Program-made: the position numbers and the translations under genes
NCBI GenBank assembly: GCA_903884655.1
Contig: CAISFO010000038.1
Span: forward strand, 1-43,317
DNA: 43,317 bases
Direction of reading: 5' to 3'
Source: an uncultured Holophagaceae bacterium
GTDB lineage: Bacteria; Acidobacteriota; Holophagae; Holophagales; Holophagaceae
In this document: positions 34,848 to 42,005 of the stretch, one piece after another
Numbering within the stretch: position 1 is the first letter of the stretch
Layout: each line of letters begins with the position of its first letter
Notes under the pieces: generated by a model
The model's input: the letters and a program-made list of their open reading frames with translations, nothing else
Told to the model about the DNA's origin: nothing
The model's database searches: none

Positions 34848-35795
34848 ATGAACCTTTGCGCCAGGCTCCCCCTCGCGGCCCTCCTGCTCGCGGTCACCAG
34901 CGCCGCGCCCGCCTTCGCCCAGGAGGCCCGCAGCTCCCACTTCGCCGAGAATGGCAGCGAGATCATCCATCACCGCCTCAACGACCAGGGTCACGCCAGC
35001 TACCTCGCGGCGCCCACGGTCGGCTCCACCTCGGCCCTGTCGAGCCGGAGCAAGCTCACCAACCATGGCGGCCAGGTGATCACCACGCCCACAGCCTACG
35101 TGATCTGGTACGGGAACTGGGCCAACGCCTCCGGCTCGGACACGGCGTCCGGCCAGCAGATCGTCACCGACTTCTTCCACGCCATCGGCGGCTCGCCCTA
35201 CTTCAAGATGAATGCCACCTACACGGGTTCGGGCATCACGGGCAACGTGACCTACGGCGGGTCCTACACCGTCACCGGATATCCCCAGGGTGCCAGTCTG
35301 TCGGATGCCGCCATCCAGACCGTCGTGTCCAACGCCATCACCGGCGGGCACCTCCCCAATGACGCCACCGGCATCTACTTCGTGCTGACCTCCTCTGACG
35401 TGACGGCCTCCTCGGGCTTCTGCACCCAGTACTGCGGGTGGCACTCCTGGGGCACCATCAACGGCTCCAACCACCGCTTCTCCTTCGTGGGCAACGCGGC
35501 ACGCTGCCTCACAAGCTGCGCAGCCCAGAGTGTGGGGCCCAACGGCAATGCCGGCGTGGACGGCATGGTCTCCGTCATTGCCCACGAGCTGGAGGAGGCC
35601 ACCACCGATCCCGATGGCGTCACCTGGTATGCCCGCACGGGCTACGAGAACGGCGACGACTGCGCCTGGACCTTCGGCACCAGCACTCTGGGTTCCAACG
35701 GGGCCTACTCCAACGTGACCCTGGGTTCCCGCAACTACCTCATCCAGCGCAACGTGAAGTTTGTCGGCAGCAACCAGTACTGCCAGATGCAGTAG
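34848..35795 (+). CDS. Secreted EXORDIUM/PHI-1-like protein
   Basis: The product is 315 aa. A signal peptide (LPLAALLLAVTSAAPAFA, cut about residue 24) directs export. The rest follows the plant phosphate-induced-1/EXORDIUM pattern: NHGGQVITTPTAYVIWYGNW, a DFFHAIGGSPYF stretch, VLTSSDVTASSGFC-x3-CGWHSW, a Cys pair near LTSCAAQ, and PNGNAGVDGMVSVIAHELEE, ending with further cysteines. The AHELEEATTDPDG segment could bind metal, but proteolysis is unproven. AAGGAG precedes the ATG, and a strong hairpin follows the stop, so it is a single-gene unit. Plant members act in cell-wall growth; the bacterial role is unknown. Confidence 0.8.
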   Translation: MNLCARLPLAALLLAVTSAAPAFAQEARSSHFAENGSEIIHHRLNDQGHASYLAAPTVGSTSALSSRSKLTNHGGQVITTPTAYVIWYGNWANASGSDTASGQQIVTDFFHAIGGSPYFKMNATYTGSGITGNVTYGGSYTVTGYPQGASLSDAAIQTVVSNAITGGHLPNDATGIYFVLTSSDVTASSGFCTQYCGWHSWGTINGSNHRFSFVGNAARCLTSCAAQSVGPNGNAGVDGMVSVIAHELEEATTDPDGVTWYARTGYENGDDCAWTFGTSTLGSNGAYSNVTLGSRNYLIQRNVKFVGSNQYCQMQ

Positions 35796-35814
35796 ACGGC
35801 TCCCGGTTTCCCCC

Positions 35815-35842
35815 ACAGGCGGGCCCCCGGGCCCGCCTGTGG
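35815..35842 (+). terminator. Strong GC hairpin after the PHI-1-like gene
   Basis: CACAGGCGGGC (35815-35825) pairs perfectly with GCCCGCCTGTG (35832-35842) around a 6-base loop, 20 bases after the stop. It is followed by a T-containing but not T-rich tract. A likely transcription terminator. Confidence 0.6.
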
Positions 35843-35904
35843 TCTGTCTGGGCAGGGTGATTCAGGTTCCGGCGGGGTACACTGGGCGTTTATGCGGAGC
35901 CTCC

Positions 35905-37119
35905 ATGTCCTATGTCCGCCGCGCGGAATTCCTGCCCTTCACCCGCCCCATGGTGGGCGAGGAGGAGATCGCCGAGATCATCGACACCATCCACAGCGGC
36001 TGGATCACCACAGGCCCCAAGTCCGCGAAGTTCGAGGAGGCACTGCAGGCCTACAACGGCGTACCCCACTGCCTGGCCATGAACAGCGCCACCACGGCCC
36101 AGGAGATCACAATGCAGGTGCTGGGCCTGCAGCCCGGCGACGAGGTGATCACCACCTCCCTCACTTGGGTGAGCACCCTCAGCACCGTGGTGCTCCAGGG
36201 CGGCGTGCCCGTGCTGGTGGACATCGACCCCGTCACCCTGAACCTCGACCCGGCGAAGCTCGAGGCGGCCATCACGCCCCGCACCAAGGGCATCATCCCC
36301 GTGCACCTCACGGGCCTGCCCTGTCCCATGGACGCCATCTGGGCCGTCGCCGAGAAGCACGGCCTCTGGGTCATCGAGGACGCCGCCCAGGCAATGGGCG
36401 CCCGCTACAAGGGCACGAAGATTGGTGGCGATCCCCGCTCGGTGATGAGCGTCTACAGCTTCCACCCCAACAAGAACATGACCACCGGCGAAGGCGGCGC
36501 CATCGCCTTCTTCAACGACGAGTACGAAAGCCGCATCAAGCGCCTGCGCTTCCACGGCATCGACCGGGACGCCTGGAAGCGCTTCGCCAAGGAAGGCAGC
36601 CCGCACACGGAGGTCTTCGAGCCGGGCCGCAAAGCCAACTTCATGGACCTGCAGGCGGCCATGGGCCTGCACCAGATCAAGAAGCTGGATGGCTTCAATG
36701 CCCGCCGTGGGGTGCTGTTCCGGCGCTACCTGGACTTGATGAAGGACATGGACGAGGTGCAGCTGCCCTGGCCCGGCGATGCCGACCACGGCCACTGCTT
36801 CCACCTCTTCGTGCTGCGCATCCATCCCGAGAAGCTGGGCCTGGACCGGGACGCCTTCGTGGCCGCTCTCAAAGAGGAGAACATCGGCACGGGCATCCAC
36901 TACCGTCCGGCCCACGTCCATCCCTGGTACCGGGACTTCTACGCGGCGCATCCGCAGCACCTGCCCAAGGATGGCCTGCCCCACAGCGAGTGGAGCGGCG
37001 AGCGGCTGCTGAGCCTGCCCCTCTGGCCGGGCCTCACCGAAGCCGACCAGGACCAGGTGGTGGCGGCCATCCGCCAGGTGGTGGCCACCGCGAAAACTCG
37101 CCTGCAGGTCAGCCTCTGA
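35905..37119 (+). CDS. DegT/DnrJ/EryC1/StrS-family aminotransferase
   Basis: The product is 404 aa. PLP-enzyme signatures: N-terminal SGWITTGPKSAKFEEAL, NSATTAQEITMQVLGL, PGDEVITTSLTWVS, VIEDAAQAMGARYKG and the Schiff-base lysine in SFHPNKNMTTGEGG. The C-terminal HPWYRDFY and SLPLWPGLTEAD match sugar aminotransferases such as ArnB/PseC/WecE. ATG 35905 has GGAG seven bases upstream. It makes amino sugars for surface polysaccharide, probably from a UDP-4-keto sugar; the exact substrate is not decided by the sequence. Its 3' end overlaps the convergent nucleotidase gene by 11 bases. Confidence 0.92.
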   Translation: MSYVRRAEFLPFTRPMVGEEEIAEIIDTIHSGWITTGPKSAKFEEALQAYNGVPHCLAMNSATTAQEITMQVLGLQPGDEVITTSLTWVSTLSTVVLQGGVPVLVDIDPVTLNLDPAKLEAAITPRTKGIIPVHLTGLPCPMDAIWAVAEKHGLWVIEDAAQAMGARYKGTKIGGDPRSVMSVYSFHPNKNMTTGEGGAIAFFNDEYESRIKRLRFHGIDRDAWKRFAKEGSPHTEVFEPGRKANFMDLQAAMGLHQIKKLDGFNARRGVLFRRYLDLMKDMDEVQLPWPGDADHGHCFHLFVLRIHPEKLGLDRDAFVAALKEENIGTGIHYRPAHVHPWYRDFYAAHPQHLPKDGLPHSEWSGERLLSLPLWPGLTEADQDQVVAAIRQVVATAKTRLQVSL

Positions 37120-38590
37120 CCATCTCCCGCCGCTCGTGGGGGAGGGTCGGCAACGGGGCGTAGAGCGTGGACTCCGGATCCACCATGTAGAGGTTCTCGA
37201 CCCGGCCCGTGTAGGCGCAGGCGAACTGCTGGATCTGGTCGGCGAACCGGGTCTGCTCGTCCCGGTTCCGGAAGATGGGCCCCCACATGGGATTGAAGGC
37301 GGCCTCCACGGCGCTCAGCAGGCCCTGGATCTCCAGGTTCAGCAGGTCCACCCGCTGCTGCAGGGCCTGGGCGCTGCTCGCCAGGTGGGTGGCCTCGTGA
37401 TCCAGGGCCGCCATGGCTTCGGTGCTGAGGCGGGGGCCCAGCAGGTGGCGGCGGCCCCGGTTCCGCTTCCACTGGTCCTGGACCACCGAGGCCCGGCGCA
37501 GGGTCCGGCGCCGGGCGGTCTCCAGCCGGAACAGCTCCCGGAGGTCGTGGCCCTTGGCTTCCAGCAGCTTCAGCTCCCGTTCCAGCTCAGGGACCAGCAG
37601 CAGAGTGCGCCAGGAGGCGTTCTTCTTGGAGCGCAGCACATCGCCGTAGATGTGGTCCCCCACATAGAGGATCTGCTCGCCCTGGGCCTGCAGCTGGGCC
37701 TCCAGCCAGGCGGTGCTGCCCCCCGTGAAGGCGCGGGGATGACCGGAGATGGGCTCGGCCTCGAGTGAGTCCGTGAAGAACAGGGGCTTGCGGCTGCTCA
37801 CGACGATGAGGTCGAAGTAGTCCGTCCAGTGGGGGCGGGCCTCGTCCAGCCCGTTGAACAGGTGCCCCAGCACGCCGTCCGTGAAAGTCCACTCGCTGTT
37901 GGTGAGCAGGAAGAGCTTCTTGCCGGCGCGTTTCAGGCGGTCCAGGGCCAGGGCCAGCTGGGGGCGCTGGGGGATGAAGAAGTCGCGGTGCTGGAGGATC
38001 TCCGCCTTCATCTCGCCATTGCGGTGGGTGGTGTCGATGGCCCAGCGCACATCCTTGAAGAGCTGCAGGTAGTTCTCGGCCTTCAGGATGCCCTGGTCCA
38101 GGCCGTCCACCAGTCGGGCGTAGAGGTGGCTCTCGGGAATCTCGAACAGGGTGTCGATGTTGCGGAAGCCTTTGGCGGCCGTGGACAGGCGCCGCCGACC
38201 GTAGACGGACTCCATGCCCGCCCGGGTCAGGGCCTGGCTGCCATGGGTGGCCCGCACCACCTGGCGTTCCCGGTTCAGTTTCAGCAGGTTGCCCCGCAGC
38301 CCATCCAGCACCAGGCCGCGCACGGAGAAGGCCGGATCGTAGTCGATCTCCAGCAGCCAGGGGGAGTAGCCCCGGTCCCGCACCAGCAGGCGCGCCGCCT
38401 TCTTGAAGGCCAGCTCGTCGATCTCCGGCGACCGGTACCGGGCCAGGGTATGGTCCATATCGAAGCCCACGGCCTTGATGTCGCCCAGGGGCAGCGTGCG
38501 CAGGGCATAGAGCTTGTGCGCCGGCGGCAGCCGGTCATCCTCCTCCATGAGGGGCGGCGTATCCAGGAAGGCTGAGTCCCAGGCGGTCAT
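37109..38590 (-). CDS. HAD-type purine 5'-nucleotidase (cN-II-like)
   Basis: The product is 493 aa, the length and layout of the HAD-IG cytosolic 5'-nucleotidases (human NT5C2, Legionella homologues). HAD motif I is VGFDMDHTLARY (about 40-51), motif II is LLTNSEW (about 230) and motif IV is ILYVGDHIYGDVLRSKK (about 311). Between them lies a large insert with FFIPQRPQLALALDRLK. A long C-terminal helical part (LDHEATHLASSAQALQQRVDLLNLEIQ) is coiled-coil-like. It is expected to hydrolyse IMP and GMP in the cytoplasm. It stands alone, convergent with the aminotransferase gene. Confidence 0.9.
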   Translation of the reverse strand: MTAWDSAFLDTPPLMEEDDRLPPAHKLYALRTLPLGDIKAVGFDMDHTLARYRSPEIDELAFKKAARLLVRDRGYSPWLLEIDYDPAFSVRGLVLDGLRGNLLKLNRERQVVRATHGSQALTRAGMESVYGRRRLSTAAKGFRNIDTLFEIPESHLYARLVDGLDQGILKAENYLQLFKDVRWAIDTTHRNGEMKAEILQHRDFFIPQRPQLALALDRLKRAGKKLFLLTNSEWTFTDGVLGHLFNGLDEARPHWTDYFDLIVVSSRKPLFFTDSLEAEPISGHPRAFTGGSTAWLEAQLQAQGEQILYVGDHIYGDVLRSKKNASWRTLLLVPELERELKLLEAKGHDLRELFRLETARRRTLRRASVVQDQWKRNRGRRHLLGPRLSTEAMAALDHEATHLASSAQALQQRVDLLNLEIQGLLSAVEAAFNPMWGPIFRNRDEQTRFADQIQQFACAYTGRVENLYMVDPESTLYAPLPTLPHERREMVRG

Positions 38591-38792
38591 GGCAGCAGTG
38601 TACTCGGCAGGTCAGGCCCCCTGGATCAGTCCTGTCTCGGCACCATTTGAAACAAGGACCCTGGAGAATGCCGAGAGGATCCTGTTCCCAGCTGCACTGG
38701 CTTGCTCGGAGAATGGCAGCCGGAACGAGGTCACCGACGGGGGCCAGCCAGTTCACGGATGTTTGCCAGTCCTGAGTTGAAGAGATCTTGTA

Positions 38793-38968
38793 ACCACCGA
38801 TGAACACCGATGAAAAGCTGATCAAGACAAGATAGAAGCAAACAAGCGTCCCAGCGTATCCACGCCATTCGTACCTTCTGGAACCCTCAAGGGCGGTGAG
38901 AATTCCTTCAGACCTTCCTGCAGTTCTCATTCTTTTATCGGTGTTCATCGGTGTGCATCGGTGGTTCA
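38793..38968. mobile_element. Small inverted-repeat element (MITE-like)
   Basis: About 175 bp bounded by inward-facing arms. The left arm AACCACCGATGAACACCGAT (38793-38812) is matched in inverted orientation by the right arm ending ATCGGTGGTT (38957-38966). The arms are the same repeat as at 8302 and 8505. It encodes nothing convincing; translation through an arm gives the well-known NHRCTPMNTDK-type artefact. It lies in a 440-base gap with no other gene or signal. Confidence 0.6.
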
Positions 38969-39031
38969 AATTGTTCTGGCTTTCATGCGTCGTGGTGAAC
39001 CAAGCAACCTGGGATGGTGGAGCCAAGGCCG

Positions 39032-39427
39032 TCAGTCCGGCTCGGTGCCGATCCCATGGGTGATGCTCTGGTGCCCGAACACCTCGAAGGCCAGCTGGCG
39101 GAAGCGGTCGCTGTGCCCCCAGTTCTTGTCGTGGTCCATCCAGAGCTTGTAGTGGATGAGCTCGTGCTCGAGAATGCGCTGCTGGACTTCCTCCGGCGCG
39201 TGGCAGTTCATCCCGCACACCTGCTGGGGCCAGGGCCAGTCGCGGCGGCGCAGGAGCGGAATGCTTAGGCGGATTTCCGGGTGCCACTTGCCGCGTGAAT
39301 CCTTCTCGATCACGAAGAGCCCTGCGCACCGCGCCATGCGCGGCGACCAGATCACCGGCGGCGGGGCGATGTCCCACCTAGCTTCGCGGAGGATGGCCTG
39401 GGCCTTATGGCGGAGGGTGAGGAGCAT
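39032..39427 (-). CDS. SprT-like zinc metalloprotease-type protein
   Basis: The product is 131 aa. The zinc motif HELIH (about residues 88-92) is followed by a further His in NWGHSDRFRQLAFEVFG, the SprT arrangement HExxH...H. Two Cys-containing segments (MARCAGLF, CGMNCHAP) are also present, but no zinc ribbon tail. It is shorter than Escherichia coli SprT. The start lacks a good ribosome binding site, so the true N terminus could differ. Function is unproven; eukaryotic SprT relatives cut DNA-protein crosslinks. Confidence 0.75.
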   Translation of the reverse strand: MLLTLRHKAQAILREARWDIAPPPVIWSPRMARCAGLFVIEKDSRGKWHPEIRLSIPLLRRRDWPWPQQVCGMNCHAPEEVQQRILEHELIHYKLWMDHDKNWGHSDRFRQLAFEVFGHQSITHGIGTEPD

Positions 39428-39988
39428 CCTTTGATTTTGGGGTGAATCCGGACGAAAAGGGTCACGGCCGGGGGAATGTGTCGTGATGTGAGCCTGTAAT
39501 CGAATCTGTCATCGAGGCCTCGGGAGGGGTTGCCGTGAGCCTCCCCGGCGAGGTGGTGGACCTCACTGATGACGAGGGGCTCCTAAACGAAGTCGTCATG
39601 CGTTGCGTTGTTGGTCGGTAGAACTTATTTGGACCATGGGCATAAAAATACCTTCGCGCGGACGGTAGTCGCATCCCAGTGAGAACGACAATAGGCGAAT
39701 TGGTTACTGGATTTGTTGTTGATTACCATTACTCACGTTGAACAGTAGAGCGGCTGAGCTTGTGTCATTAGAACAATCATCAACCGTTAATCTGATAGCA
39801 AGTTGCTCACATTCAAGTGTCCGAGAAATCTAGATTTTTACAGATTCACTTTCATAAGTCATTATTTATCAATCTTCATAGCCATGAAACAACAATTTTT
39901 GTTGATCTGATTGACGCCAAAGAAGCCAAATTATGGCCTTGACACATCCTTGCGCAAGCTCACAATGAGTAGTCAAGGAAGGAAACCC
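39428..39988. other. AT-rich intergenic stretch entering the accessory region
   Basis: About 560 bases with no supported gene. Base composition falls sharply after about 39700, unlike the GC-rich DNA to the left. A direct 11-bp match (CTGTCATCGAG at 39506-39516) recurs at 40850-40860, with weaker similarity extending about 90 bases from each copy. The short frames here have no ribosome binding site. Confidence 0.45.
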
Positions 39989-40465
39989 ATGCCCAAAGAC
40001 CCTTTGATCGACAAGCTGGTCAGCAGACATGCTGAATTGAAGGCCCATGTGGACAAGTTTTACGAGGTCATCAATGAGTTCCAGGACCTGGAAGCCACGA
40101 TTGAGAAGTTGCGTCGCCTCTTCCCTGACCTCTTCAAGGACGTGGATTTTGGGGGTCCTTCGGGGCCTGCCGAAGCGAAGGCCATCTCTGGCATGACCAC
40201 GCCCCCTCTCCTCAGAGTCCCGGCCGGACCAAAGCCGTCTCTAGCTGTGCTTGCCCAGGACATCCTCCAGAGCCAGGACAAGCTTCACGCCTCAGAGATC
40301 TTGGTCTCTCTCCGCGAGAAGGGTTGGCCTGGGTCTGGCGACGACCCGAAGGACATTCGCAACATCGCCAGCACCCTTGGCCTGAAGCCGGAGATCTTCC
40401 ACAACTACGGAAAGAACACTTGGGGCCTTCGATCCAGGTTCGAGGAGGAAGAGATGATGAAGTAA
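39989..40465 (+). CDS. Orphan protein with HARE-HTH-like winged helix
   Basis: The product is 158 aa. ATG 39989 is chosen because AAGGAAGGA lies just upstream. Residues about 1-50 form a helical, probably coiled-coil, segment (KLVSRHAELKAHVDKFYEVI). A Pro/Gly linker leads to a C-terminal domain (LAVLAQDILQSQDKLHASEI, IRNIASTLGLKPEIFHNYGK, NTWGLRSR) whose pattern of helices ending in a Trp-containing strand resembles HARE-HTH or other winged-helix DNA-binding folds. A strong hairpin and a tRNA-like gene follow. Not recognised as any named protein. Confidence 0.6.
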   Translation: MPKDPLIDKLVSRHAELKAHVDKFYEVINEFQDLEATIEKLRRLFPDLFKDVDFGGPSGPAEAKAISGMTTPPLLRVPAGPKPSLAVLAQDILQSQDKLHASEILVSLREKGWPGSGDDPKDIRNIASTLGLKPEIFHNYGKNTWGLRSRFEEEEMMK

Positions 40466-40472
40466 AAGGTAT

Positions 40473-40518
40473 GCCCCCGATGAATCCTGCTTGTCAGGGC
40501 CGGAGATTCATCGGGGGC
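40473..40518 (+). terminator. Perfect 14-bp hairpin after the orphan gene
   Basis: GCCCCCGATGAATC (40473-40486) is the exact reverse complement of 40505-40518, with an 18-base loop, starting seven bases after the stop codon. It lacks a T-run, so it may be a terminator, an mRNA-stabilising hairpin or a recombination site next to the tRNA-like gene. Confidence 0.5.
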
Positions 40519-40532
40519 GGTCGGCAAGTAAT

Positions 40533-40608
40533 GGGGCCGTAGCTTAGTAGATAAAGCCACTCCGTTGCGAAGAGTAAGTCCCGGGTGCAATTCCCGGCGG
40601 CCCCACCA
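40533..40608 (+). tRNA. tRNA-like gene, anticodon loop GTTGCGA (reads UGC, Ala?)
   Basis: It is 76 bases long with encoded CCA. Acceptor GGGGCCG (40533-40539) pairs perfectly with CGGCCCC (40598-40604). The D stem is GCTT/AAGC, the anticodon stem ACTCC/AGAGT (one C-A mismatch next to the loop), the variable loop AAGTC and the T stem CCGGG/CCCGG. With U33 kept, the anticodon is TGC. Oddities: the D loop AGTAGATA lacks the GG pair, the T loop TGCAATT lacks the usual second T, and position 32 is G. It is either a mobile-element tRNA or a decayed copy used as an attachment site. Confidence 0.55.
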
Positions 40609-41051
40609 CTTGTCGATTTTCAAGGTCCAAACCGAAGGCCTCGCAAGGTATTCAGGGATGAACGGAGGACAGAGAAAAGATACGGCCCATTGAACTAATT
40701 TTCCAACAATTTTTGCTACGTCCTGCAATTTGGCTGGGCTTGGCGACATATGGCATACGAAGCCAAGCGGTCCCGACTGCTGAGAATTTGAAGCGAATAC
40801 CTACTCGGTAATTGTGAGCTAAGAAGACTGGAATTACCAACAGAATGACCTGTCATCGAGTCCCCGGGGGTACCTTCCGCTGCCCTCCCCGCAAGCTGGG
40901 TGTGGACCCCCACAGTCGACGAGATGTTCCTTAGCCGGGTCCTACCGAACGACGCCATCAAGCCTAACTTCATCGTGACGATCCCAACCCAGGGCTCAAG
41001 AGGGGATACAACGTGGCCTAGCTTTGGTAGCCTTTGCCCTTAGGAGCTGAG
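40609..41051. other. Intergenic stretch before the tandem zinc-motif genes
   Basis: About 440 bases with no supported gene. It holds the second copy of the 11-bp repeat (40850-40860) and, from about 41000, a leader segment that is repeated before the second paralogue (GATACAAC, TTGGTAGCC, AGGAG). One open frame through 40854-41042 lacks a start. Confidence 0.45.
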
Positions 41052-41426
41052 ATGAACCAAGAACCCGAGTCTCAAGAGTGTATTGTCGAGGACATCACCA
41101 AGACCAGTTGCCACTTCAAGAATAAGCATTACGTCATAGTTGATGGTAAAGCTTCGGGGAAATGTTGGTACCAGTGGGATATTTGGAAGGTCTCAGACCT
41201 GAAGGAAAAAAAGATCTCTAAGGCGAAGAATAGGCCCCCAGAGATTCGTTGTCCTCATTGCCACGGCCCCATCAAATTGCACTTCAAGGGGACGGGGAAA
41301 AAGTGGAAGGAAGACCACTTCGAGCACTTGGGGAAAAAGGTCGGAGCCACTGATAGGGCCACCTGTAAGGCTGGTGAAGCCTTTGAGGGTGGTGAGCACC
41401 AGATGTCGATCAGGTCAGTTGAATAG
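41052..41426 (+). CDS. Small zinc-motif protein, paralogue 1
   Basis: The product is 124 aa. ATG 41052 follows AGGAG by about six bases. The N-terminal half is variable and Lys-rich. The C-terminal half carries CPHCHGPIKLHFKG, then DHFEHLGKK, then TDRATCKAGEAFEGGEHQMS. The C-x2-C-H, HFEHL and TC positions could form one zinc site. The CPxC...HFxH order recalls the zinc module at the N terminus of CoiA-type nucleases, but the rest is different, so no function is assigned. It is closely related to the product at 41610-41960 and the leader DNA is repeated too, so the pair arose by duplication or repeated insertion. Confidence 0.65.
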   Translation: MNQEPESQECIVEDITKTSCHFKNKHYVIVDGKASGKCWYQWDIWKVSDLKEKKISKAKNRPPEIRCPHCHGPIKLHFKGTGKKWKEDHFEHLGKKVGATDRATCKAGEAFEGGEHQMSIRSVE

Positions 41427-41495
41427 ATCCAAACTGTTGCCAAACAAAAGCCGAGGCTTCCCCTACCTTTTTCTTTTCGGCTTGGAAGGCACCAG

Positions 41496-41547
41496 TTACT
41501 CCACGAGGTTGATGGCTGCCCGCATCTCGTCTTCACTGGTCTCGACT
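41496..41547 (-). pseudogene. 3' remnant of a tyrosine recombinase gene
   Basis: The minus strand reads ETSEDEMRAAINLVE then TAA. The full recombinase at 42006 ends ETREDEMRTAINLVG then TGA. The match covers the last 15 codons and breaks off abruptly at about 41547, where the leader of paralogue 2 begins. It shows that a second recombinase copy once stood here. Confidence 0.75.
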
Positions 41548-41609
41548 ATGGGACCAAGAGTGACATACAACCCGGCTTCGCCTTGGTAGCCTTGCTCTCA
41601 GGAGAATTG

Positions 41610-41960
41610 ATGAGCCAAGAACCTGAGTCCCGAGAGAATCTTGATCAGAAGCCCACCAAGGTCAGTTGCGAAGTGAAAATCAAACGCATCAAATTGGTGG
41701 ATGGGGTAAAGACAGACAAGTATGAGTATCAATGGACTCTAAAGCGAATCTCGGACATTCCTGGTAAGCCAAAAGATGTTCGTTGCCCCTATTGCCACGG
41801 TCCTATTCGCTTGGCATTCCAGGGACGCGGCCACAACTCGAAGATGGATCACTTCGAGCACCTTGGAGAGAAGGCTGGTACCACTGACAGGAAAACTTGT
41901 CTGGCTGGTGAGGGCTTTGAAGGTGGCGAACACCAAATGTCGTCAAAACTTGTCGAGTAG
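41610..41960 (+). CDS. Small zinc-motif protein, paralogue 2
   Basis: The product is 116 aa. ATG 41610 follows AGGAGA. Conserved with paralogue 1: MxQEPESxE at the N terminus, CPYCHGPIRLAFQG, DHFEHLGEKAGTTDR, TCLAGEGFEGGEHQMS and a terminal VE. Identity is concentrated in the C-terminal half; the N-terminal half has diverged, mainly in Lys-rich segments. It lies convergent to the recombinase gene, 45 bases from its stop. Function unknown; a cargo gene of the mobile element is the likely status. Confidence 0.65.
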   Translation: MSQEPESRENLDQKPTKVSCEVKIKRIKLVDGVKTDKYEYQWTLKRISDIPGKPKDVRCPYCHGPIRLAFQGRGHNSKMDHFEHLGEKAGTTDRKTCLAGEGFEGGEHQMSSKLVE

Positions 41961-42005
41961 CTCCGCTTACGTGGCCGGAATTGCTAGTCGTGGCAATCCT
42001 GTCAA

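Noticed and set aside
38535..39377. 280-aa minus-strand open frame
   Set aside because: It crosses both arms of the inverted-repeat element and shows the MNTDK artefact; no ribosome binding site and no domain.
39462..39674. 70-aa minus-strand open frame
   Set aside because: Low-complexity Ser/Thr/Arg content, no ribosome binding site, overlaps the imperfect repeat.
40405..40749. 114-aa minus-strand open frame containing WWGRRELHPGLTLRNGV
   Set aside because: That peptide is the typical false translation of an antisense tRNA gene; the tRNA-like gene lies exactly there.
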